From Steroidobacteraceae bacterium (GTDB taxonomy: Bacteria; Pseudomonadota; Gammaproteobacteria; Steroidobacterales; Steroidobacteraceae): a stretch of DNA of 12,580 bases. The DNA lies in NCBI GenBank assembly GCA_025927665.1, contig JAICKZ010000062.1, positions 1-12,580 on the forward strand. Reading direction: 5' to 3'. The position numbers were made by a program, and so were the translations under genes. Each line of letters starts with the position of its first letter. The stretch's first letter is position 1. The notes under the pieces were generated by a model. That model searched no databases, was not told where the DNA came from, and saw only the letters and a program-made list of their open reading frames with translations. Below are positions 7,601-12,580 of this stretch, in pieces.

Positions 7601-10600
7601 CTGTTTATTGATTTGCTTATACCGAACGCCACTGGCTACACCGTAGCGGAACCAACACAACCACCGACGTTTGCAGACGGTATTGATTCTGCCGGTACTT
7701 CGGGTGGCACAGTAACTAACGATAGTGTGAGTGCCATTCATCTGGCATTGAATAGCGATGCAACGGGTTACAACTTTGGCGAGTTGGGTTCGACCATCAC
7801 TGGCATTGTCTTTAAAGATGTTAATGCAAACACTTTACGTGATGCAGGTGATGTCGGGTTAGCCGGTGTCACGTTGACATTGAAAGATGGGATTGGCAAC
7901 ACGGCCGCAACCACGATTACAGCATCTGATGGTACCTATCGATTTGCAGGCTTGCCTCTGGGTAATTATAGCGTTAATGAAACACAACCCGTTGGATACG
8001 GAAGTAGCACACCTGATTCACGTTCAGTCACAGTCATCGCAGGAGGTGCTGCAACTGCGGACTTTGCTGATACCACCTCAAGCATTGCTGGTCAGGTATG
8101 GTCCGATGCCAATAACAATGCCGTGCATGACAGTGGTGAGCCTGGCATCGCAGGTGTCACTGTTACATTGACAGGTACGGATGCAAACAGCGTTGCCGTC
8201 AATCGCACAATCACAACTGATATCAGCGGCAATTTTATATTCCTTGATTTGCTAAGTGGCACTTACACACTTACTGAAACACAGCCGGTGAACTATGCAG
8301 ATGGCAGTGATGTTGCCGGTACTGCCGGTGGCGCAGTAACGAATGATGTCATTAATGCCATAGCATTACCGGTAGGTAACAATGCAACGGGTTATGGATT
8401 TGCAGAACGTGGTCAGGTTATTACCGGTCGAGTCTGGCTTGATAACAATCGCGATCATGTATCAACCGGTAACGAGAAAGGTATTGCATCGGTAACTATA
8501 TCGTTACGTGATCAAGGTGGGAATGTCGTTGCTACTACCACAACGTCAATAGACGGTACTTACTCCTTTAGCAGTGTTCCAGCAGGCCATTACACCGTTG
8601 AAGAATCACAACCCGCAGGCTATGGAAGTAGCACGGCGGATTCAGTCACTGTTGATCTTGTTGCAGGCGGCACCACGCCCGTCGTTGATTTTGGTGATAC
8701 TGCCGGCAGCATGACAGGGATTGTTTATAACGATACCAACAACAACGGCGTGCGTGATGCAGGTGAACCCGCGATACCGACAGTGACATTGCATTTGACA
8801 GGTACTGATGCACGCGGCAACGCTGTTAATCTCACTGCAATGACAGGTGATGATGGAACGTATCGATTCGTTGATGTAGTTGGAGGCACTTATAACATCA
8901 GTGAAACACAACCCGCAGGTTATGGCGATGGAATCGATGCGGTGGGTTCTGCGGGTGGCACACTCGGCAATGATGTGATTAGTGCTATCGCTTTCGGTCC
9001 TGCGATGGACGCAACCGGATACAACTTTGGCGAGCGTGGTGCGAATGCCACCATTGCGGGAACTGTGTGGCATGACGCAAATCATGATCGTATTCGCGGT
9101 TCAGATGAAACACTACTGAGTGACTGGATTGTCGAGTTGTATCAAGGCACGTTACTGATGCAAAGCGTAGTGACGGATACGCATGGTGCTTATCAATTAA
9201 TTGATGTGGCGCCAGGTGATGGATATGAAGTTCGTTTTCGCGAACCAACTAGTCGAGCAATATTTGGCTTGCCTGTTACCAATGAGCAAGGACTTGCAAT
9301 TACAGCGCATGTTGTTGGCACAGCCAATCCAGGTGGCGCCGATGTCAGCGGTGGCACCATTCGAGGATTATTACTTGCACCAGGTGCAAATATTATCCAA
9401 CAGAGTTTGCCACTCGATCCTATGGGCATTGTGTACGACTCAGTAAGTCGCAAGCCGGTAGCGGGTGCCACGGTGGTATTAACTGGGCCTGGCGGTTTTG
9501 ATCCGACATCGCAGTTACTTGGCGGTGCCACTAACGTTACTCAGTTAACGAATGCACAAGGTATTTATCAATACATTCTTTTACCAACAGCGCCTGCGGG
9601 AAATTATTCAATATCAGTCACTCCACCTGCGGGTCGTTATACACCCAGCACATCAATACTTATTCCCGCTTGCGATGAATCACTCAGTATAGGCGCGCTA
9701 CCCGCGCCTGCATTGGTGCAAGCAGCGAGTACTGCGCCAGCCACTAGTGTGCCCAATATTGATGTTGCTTCATGTCCAACTTCTTCAGCACAACTCGCCA
9801 CCAATCTGGGCACCACGCAACACTTCTTCAAGTTTGTGTTCACACCAGGTACGTCGGCAAATGTGATTAACAACAATATTCCTGTTGATCCGATTCTTGC
9901 TGGTGCATTGTCAGTAACCAAGACTTCACCCATGATGAATGTCAGTCGCGGCGATCTGGTTCCCTACACTATTGTTGTATCGAATACATTGAATGCATTG
10001 TTGACTAATGTCGATGTACAGGACTTGGTGCCACCCGGTTTTGCTTATCGTGTTGGTTCAGCAACCGTGAACGGTCAACTTTTGGAACCACAAAAGCTGG
10101 GCCGTCAACTCACCTGGATTGATCAAAGCTTTGCACCACATGAACACAAAGCATACAAGTTGATACTTGTAGTGGGTGCAGGTGTAAGTGAGGGTGAATA
10201 CACTAATCAGGCATTTGGTATCAATAATTTGATTGGTGCCACCATTTCCAATATTGCAACTGCGACAGTACGTGTTGTGCCAGATCCGGTGTTCGACTGC
10301 TCCGATATCGTGGGTAAAGTGTTTGATGATAAGAACGTCAATGGTTATCAGGATGAAGGCGAGCCTGGCATCGCTAATGTAAGACTGGTTACGCTTAATG
10401 GTGTACTGGTCACCACTGACAGCGAAGGCAGATTTCATGTGGCCTGCGCAGCAATACCTAATGAATATCGCGGTTCAACTTTTGTGATGAAGCTGGATGA
10501 ACGTACGTTGCCTTCCGGTTATCGAGTAACAACAGAGAATCCACGCGACGTGCGGGTAACGCGTGGCAAGATGACCAAGCTGAATTTTGGCGCAACGATT

Positions 10601-10873
10601 CATCGTGTTATTCGCGTGGAAGTGAATGATGCGGCATACGACAAAAGCACACTGCGTCTGAAGACAGAGTGGAATGATCGAATCATATCGTTGATTAAAT
10701 CACTGGAAGAAAAGCCTTCGGTGATTCGAGTTGCCTATGCGGTTGGCAATGAAGATTTGGAATTGGCAAATCAACGCCGCAAAGCACTTATTAAACAAAT
10801 CAAGGCTCATTGGAAGGCATTGCATTCGCGTTATCCCCTGCAGATTGAGGATGAACAGGGAGCACGGCAATGA
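1667..10873 (+). CDS. Giant secreted DUF11 / SdrD_B multidomain surface protein with diverged OmpA-like C-terminus
   Basis: Probably a very long extracellular stalk or adhesin; no catalytic site is visible. Numbering is from the ATG at 1667. A hydrophobic segment at about 51-64 ends in SICQA, cleavage likely after A68. Residues 69-1158 hold eight DUF11-type domains, most opening AD(L/M) and carrying NxGP and DTLP motifs. Residues 1161-2585 hold thirteen SdrD_B/Cna_B-like domains with DxNxNGxxDxGE loops and ETQP and TGYNFGE motifs. Residues 2586-2744 resemble a carboxypeptidase-regulatory domain, about 2745-2860 a ninth DUF11, 2881-2978 a fourteenth SdrD_B, and 2979-3068 an OmpA-like fold (VGNED, then NQRR). 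The start is uncertain: neither ATG 1667 nor ATG 1739 has a Shine-Dalgarno, while GTG 1808 sits three bases after AGGGA and would leave an ordinary 21-residue signal peptide. The stop overlaps the next gene as ATGA, so the two are probably co-translated. Confidence is high for the frame and architecture, low for function. Confidence 0.95.
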   Translation: MCKSSVAFAVQFAQRATLAEIQHRMHTSKERESGTARSGAVRSIQGQVVRYTTTWIALMLFSSSICQADPIIKLLTFQDTPDPVASTNSLTYHLQVSNTSFVASADNVVLTVPIPAGATYVSSSDVTCSYSAPNVICSFGTVPASTDKFVDISLVVTAAGGNTLTSTAVATTTTAGEINSSITQTTSITAGADLRLGMSASPNPVTAGGQVTYVLTSTNLGPDTSSGLSIVDTLPPNVTYVSASGTNWSCSAVSSTVTCNRTGSLVNGANSVLNIVTKVNSSINGTITNSATLSATISDGIPGNNTTTANVNVVSGADLSITKTVSPSPAISAATTTFTLLPRNTSGPDAAATVTVTDTLPSGFSNISASGTNWSCSVDQPSNTVTCTRATMPVGATNNIIVTATAPDNTVVPVSGLASSNSATILSTTADPSNANNTGTVNFTIQRDGADMTVTKTRSPNPVAQGAAISSVITARNNGPRALVAGSTITITDTLPAGEDYTGAASFTNNGWSCTFAAPVFTCTRTGALAINTNAPTLTIVTTATAPATLTNQACVSLSGTIADPNNSNDCVSASTVSTAATADLTIVKIQSINPVTTSDNSFVYTLTITNQGPNDSANVVVSDVIPMRTTLAGGTVITASAGTGDKGSTGSCSVSAATVTCNYASLFYSSGAPTNSPETAVITITVQRPILDGAFTNTATINSTSIGDPDRSSNSSSIGITVNPMADMQVQSKTVAPTTVLAGVDATYVITLRNLGPSTASGVTLNDQFNPAIGDAGYTIESMTPSQGTCSFNSGSDLVSCSMGTMAANNTQTVTIIARPKWMASPPGGRNLQNTATVSATTAESNAGNNSQSATLNISPAQVDLIANITDVSSFAGVAADPLGYDGVTTSNNLVTYLVTVTNSGPSEATGVTFQNSYAPPSGKSVTFLCDSDNQFSCHGTAVCSVSGSSTVTGPTMQVVNCSATDLNSGANYTRYIRYQINDAPAAAGDSYANTVVVSSNETDSNSGNNSATEPTAVRAKADLQVTSKTAVITSPPLQYGQPFQWQIKVLNNGPGNAYTSVLTDTLPTNMELSVPFNYSISPGGGTCTATGVTQMSCDLGTIAATVEQTVTVDVFIRKPASAPFPTSYTNTASVSTFSVDLVSNNNSNSGSVSLVKSSIAGRVYRDHNNNGVIDGGESGISGVSLSLAGHDIFNNAVSRTVTTDSSGNYLFDNLEQADATGYTITEAQPSGYSDGLETVGTATTGVTPGGTVSATVGSNTITAIILDKDQVATGYNFGELKQNTLSGTVFADVNNDGTKQGSEPGLANVTITLTGTDARGVAVNTTSITNASGAYTFNNVLPGTYQLDESQPITYVDGIDTVGSLGGSVAVNDRASGIVITDVNGTAYNFGELPATLSGKVWRDADRSGTLNGAEVGINAVTITLSGTDALSVAVSRTTTTNSNGDYSFTDLPAGTFSVVETQPTGFGSSTPNTLSGIVIAANATSNGYNFGDSTAQIAGNVFFDRNANGLNDGSDTGIVNVTVTLTGTDATSVAVNRTTTTDSSGNFSFNDLLAPNGGGYVVTETQPTAYSNGQVTAGTAGGTPNQNSNSINAIALGAGVVATNYRFAELGTVISGTVYRDSNRNGSKDGAEVGLTNVTITLLDSSNAVVTTTTTASDGTYSFPVQPAGSYSIVEAQPAGYASGPQNAGNSVALSLVAGTPVTIDFGESAGSFAGTVFLDGNNNGVQNSGELGIPGVTITLTGTDANSNAVNRTTTTNSSGVYSFSDVLSGTYSITETQPAVFGDGLEVLGTGNVGGTVGNDVYSAIILTGGTQATGYNFAETGSAVTGVVYRDFNRNGTQEGGDVGIAAVTVTLKDSGNATVATTTTASDGSYLFAGVSAGNYTVVETQPVGYGSALTSPDMVAVVVPAGGAASASFADTLSTLAGAVYADLNNNGVRDAGEPGISGITVRITGTDAASNAVNRTAATDANGNFLFIDLLIPNATGYTVAEPTQPPTFADGIDSAGTSGGTVTNDSVSAIHLALNSDATGYNFGELGSTITGIVFKDVNANTLRDAGDVGLAGVTLTLKDGIGNTAATTITASDGTYRFAGLPLGNYSVNETQPVGYGSSTPDSRSVTVIAGGAATADFADTTSSIAGQVWSDANNNAVHDSGEPGIAGVTVTLTGTDANSVAVNRTITTDISGNFIFLDLLSGTYTLTETQPVNYADGSDVAGTAGGAVTNDVINAIALPVGNNATGYGFAERGQVITGRVWLDNNRDHVSTGNEKGIASVTISLRDQGGNVVATTTTSIDGTYSFSSVPAGHYTVEESQPAGYGSSTADSVTVDLVAGGTTPVVDFGDTAGSMTGIVYNDTNNNGVRDAGEPAIPTVTLHLTGTDARGNAVNLTAMTGDDGTYRFVDVVGGTYNISETQPAGYGDGIDAVGSAGGTLGNDVISAIAFGPAMDATGYNFGERGANATIAGTVWHDANHDRIRGSDETLLSDWIVELYQGTLLMQSVVTDTHGAYQLIDVAPGDGYEVRFREPTSRAIFGLPVTNEQGLAITAHVVGTANPGGADVSGGTIRGLLLAPGANIIQQSLPLDPMGIVYDSVSRKPVAGATVVLTGPGGFDPTSQLLGGATNVTQLTNAQGIYQYILLPTAPAGNYSISVTPPAGRYTPSTSILIPACDESLSIGALPAPALVQAASTAPATSVPNIDVASCPTSSAQLATNLGTTQHFFKFVFTPGTSANVINNNIPVDPILAGALSVTKTSPMMNVSRGDLVPYTIVVSNTLNALLTNVDVQDLVPPGFAYRVGSATVNGQLLEPQKLGRQLTWIDQSFAPHEHKAYKLILVVGAGVSEGEYTNQAFGINNLIGATISNIATATVRVVPDPVFDCSDIVGKVFDDKNVNGYQDEGEPGIANVRLVTLNGVLVTTDSEGRFHVACAAIPNEYRGSTFVMKLDERTLPSGYRVTTENPRDVRVTRGKMTKLNFGATIHRVIRVEVNDAAYDKSTLRLKTEWNDRIISLIKSLEEKPSVIRVAYAVGNEDLELANQRRKALIKQIKAHWKALHSRYPLQIEDEQGARQ
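1871..5140 (+). repeat. Array of eight DUF11-type domains with paired cysteines
   Basis: Within the giant protein, domains begin near residues 69, 191, 316, 449, 583, 727, 862 and 1022. Each is about 120-155 residues. Seven of the eight carry one cysteine pair in the same place with CX8-10C spacing: 128/137, 250/259, 376/387, 514/523, 653/662, 791/802 and 1089/1099. The domain near 862-1018 instead has four cysteines (931, 939, 945, 963), and the fourth domain has an extra pair (555/571). This predicts a disulfide per domain and therefore oxidative folding in the periplasm. Sequence divergence between copies is large, so the array is old. Confidence 0.85.
5147..9421 (+). repeat. Array of thirteen SdrD_B/Cna_B-like domains, long and short types alternating
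   Basis: Domain starts, by residue: 1161, 1286, 1398, 1499, 1616, 1715, 1829, 1927, 2043, 2139, 2251, 2348 and 2462. Lengths of the first twelve are 125, 112, 101, 117, 99, 114, 98, 116, 96, 112, 97 and 114, so long and short types alternate strictly from the second to the twelfth. Long types carry TGTDA, AVNRTTTT, a GGTVxND segment and ATGYNFGE. Short types carry (L)KDSGN, TTTTASDGTY, GYGSST and DFADT. The third domain is mixed: a long-type front (GTDALSVAVS) with a short-type back. Each opens with an acidic/Asn loop such as DLNNNGVRDAGEPG, a likely calcium site; it is eroded in the eleventh and thirteenth. There are no cysteines in the array. Confidence 0.85.
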
Positions 10874-12580
10874 ATAAGCAATTCATAACTTTATTATCAG
10901 CAAGCTTGATCGCCATAATGCCATTCTCGAATACGGTGTGTGCAGCGGCCATCGATGATACTCATAAAGGAAAAATCATTAACGACAGCGACACACTTAA
11001 TGCGTCAACAAAATCAAATATGGAATTCAATACGCCACTCAAGGGTTTGGCCGGACCATCGAATGTCTGGTTGCGTGATCGCAAGATCATGCTTGAATCG
11101 GCGACGACTTTGCCAGCGACAAGCGCAACACGTAAAGAAACTTTGTCTGATTCAGATCAAGGCGCCTTGTTCGAATCGGGTCGGCATGAATTGCTTGCGG
11201 CATCTCGCGCCGCGCTGGATCGAATTGCTGACAATGTACGAGGCAAGCATAATTTGCGATTTAAAATCGTAGGTCATGCCGATACACAGCGATTAAGTAC
11301 GGCTTCGCGTAAACGCTATGGTGATAATCAAGGTCTTTCCGAAGCACGTGCGCAACAGGTCGCTGAATACCTACGCGAGAAGCTCAATTTATCAGCAGAA
11401 GCCTTCACCATTGGCGGTGAGGGTGATCGTATGCCGATTGCTGATAACAGTACGCCTGAAGGCATGGCGAAAAATCGCCGTGTGGAATTGTCATTATGGT
11501 ATGACCAAGAACAAGTAGTTACGCAGACATTGCAAGCACCAACGTTGCAGGATGTTCCCGCTTGTTCAACTGCCATTAACGTCCAGAATGGAGCTATTCA
11601 GAATATGCCATTGCGCATTACGGTAGATGGCGAACCGATGACAAAAGCAGATTTAGTTACTGAAGCAGATCATCAACGTTGTGTGGACGTGGCAGTGAAT
11701 CGCCATGATATTCAAATTCAATTTGATCCACTGAAGACCGAGCCTGCATTGAATGTGACTGCATGGCCCAATGGTGTGGCATTAGGTGAATCGGTTGAAT
11801 TTACTACTTACAGCAATTACCAATATTTCCTGCGCAAAGCAGAGCTTCGCTTCTTTGTTGCTGGCCAAGATACACGTGAAAAGCCTTATCTGATATTGCC
11901 TGTGCCGATCAACGATACGATGAAATGGAATCCCGATGAGCATGTATCAGCGGAAAGTTTTTATGTGTTGCGTGTATATGATGATAAAGGTCGTTTTGAT
12001 GAAACTGTCAGGAAGCCCATTTCCATTCTTGATCATCCGAAGTTAGTCAATGATGAAAGTACCCCAGAGCATGAGCGGCTCACCGGTTATGGCGTCAGCA
12101 CACTGCGAATCCGCAATATTCCTGTCAGTGGCGGCAGTGTCACCGTAAGCGGCAAGGACGTTGTGAAGGGCGAAACTGTAATCGCATTAGGTGCCAAAGT
12201 GCCTGTTGATGACAATGGAAAATTCGTTACTCGACAGATATTGCCAAGTGGCACGCACACGATTGAGGTCGATACCAATGTGCCTCAGGGTGATCATATC
12301 AAGTACTCACGAAATTTGACGGTTGCCGACAATGGCTGGTTCTATATCGCATTAGGCGAGTTTACTGTATCGGCGAATCACACGATCGGTCCCGCTGAGT
12401 TGGTAACACAGGATACAGATCGTTACAGCAAGCAAACCGAAGTAACGGGTCGTGGTGCCTTCTATGCAAAGGGAAAAGTAAATGATAACTACTTGGTGAC
12501 GATGAGTGCAGATACTCGCGAACGTCCAATCGAAGATTTGTTTAGTAACTTCACCTCGAAAGATCCGCGATTCTTGTTGG
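10870..12580 (+). CDS. OmpA-domain outer-membrane barrel protein, partner of the giant protein (3' end beyond window)
   Basis: ATG at 10870 overlaps the upstream TGA as ATGA; 570 codons are in the window and the frame is still open. Residues 1-25 are a signal peptide (hydrophobic 5-20, cleavage likely after VCAA). Residues 99-210 form a canonical OmpA-type peptidoglycan-binding domain: LFESGRHELL, then IVGHAD (D138), GLSEARAQQV (R160) and the closing KNRRVEL (201-207); D138 and R160 match the residues that hold diaminopimelate in OmpA. Residues 240-480 are beta-rich Ig-like or linker segments with a cysteine pair at 232/271. From about 488 (GWFYIALGEFTV) the sequence becomes amphipathic strands, with GRGAFYAKGKV, YLVTMSADTRE and DLFSNF, which I recognise as the opening of a large outer-membrane barrel in OmpA-family proteins found beside giant DUF11 proteins. 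The order is reversed from OmpA, where the barrel comes first. Likely it anchors, or helps export, the giant partner; that part is inference. Confidence 0.9.
   Translation, partial: MNKQFITLLSASLIAIMPFSNTVCAAAIDDTHKGKIINDSDTLNASTKSNMEFNTPLKGLAGPSNVWLRDRKIMLESATTLPATSATRKETLSDSDQGALFESGRHELLAASRAALDRIADNVRGKHNLRFKIVGHADTQRLSTASRKRYGDNQGLSEARAQQVAEYLREKLNLSAEAFTIGGEGDRMPIADNSTPEGMAKNRRVELSLWYDQEQVVTQTLQAPTLQDVPACSTAINVQNGAIQNMPLRITVDGEPMTKADLVTEADHQRCVDVAVNRHDIQIQFDPLKTEPALNVTAWPNGVALGESVEFTTYSNYQYFLRKAELRFFVAGQDTREKPYLILPVPINDTMKWNPDEHVSAESFYVLRVYDDKGRFDETVRKPISILDHPKLVNDESTPEHERLTGYGVSTLRIRNIPVSGGSVTVSGKDVVKGETVIALGAKVPVDDNGKFVTRQILPSGTHTIEVDTNVPQGDHIKYSRNLTVADNGWFYIALGEFTVSANHTIGPAELVTQDTDRYSKQTEVTGRGAFYAKGKVNDNYLVTMSADTRERPIEDLFSNFTSKDPRFLL

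Noticed and set aside
5147..9421. Reading the repeat array as recent slippage or an assembly artefact
   Set aside because: The copies differ throughout in both DNA and protein sequence, so they are old diverged duplications and not collapsed or stuttered sequence.

Overview
The window looks like a Gram-negative chromosome, most likely a gammaproteobacterium. The evidence is a tRNA gene with an encoded CCA end, signal-peptide secreted proteins, outer-membrane beta-barrels and a peptidoglycan-binding OmpA-type domain. The species cannot be named from the sequence alone. No complete transposase, integrase or CRISPR array is present.

Region by region: (1) Positions 2-478 hold the 3' end of an outer-membrane beta-barrel gene. 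(2) Positions 479-1666 contain no convincing protein gene but an unusual tRNA neighbourhood. An intact CAU-anticodon tRNA (987-1062, probably tRNA-Ile2) is preceded by two 103-bp tandem repeats derived from its own 5' half. It is followed by an inverted copy of its T arm, a perfect hairpin, a perfect palindrome and a degenerate second tRNA copy that repeats its 3' end and trailer. (3) Positions 1667-10873 encode one giant secreted protein of up to 3068 residues. In order it carries a signal peptide, eight DUF11-type beta-sandwich domains with paired cysteines, thirteen SdrD_B/Cna_B-like domains with calcium-loop motifs, a carboxypeptidase-regulatory-like region, one more DUF11 domain, one more SdrD_B domain and a diverged OmpA-like C-terminus. 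(4) Position 10870 to the window end starts a second gene, overlapping the first by ATGA. It encodes a signal peptide, a canonical OmpA-type peptidoglycan-binding domain, beta-rich segments and the start of what looks like a large outer-membrane barrel.

The last two genes are almost certainly one operon. The pairing of a giant DUF11/SdrD_B protein with an OmpA-plus-barrel protein matches an architecture I recall from several proteobacteria, where it is poorly characterised. The likely picture is a long extracellular stalk or adhesin whose partner is tied to both peptidoglycan and outer membrane, possibly exporting or anchoring it; this role is inference. The two most unusual signals are the strict long/short alternation of the SdrD_B domains and the tRNA-derived repeat cluster.
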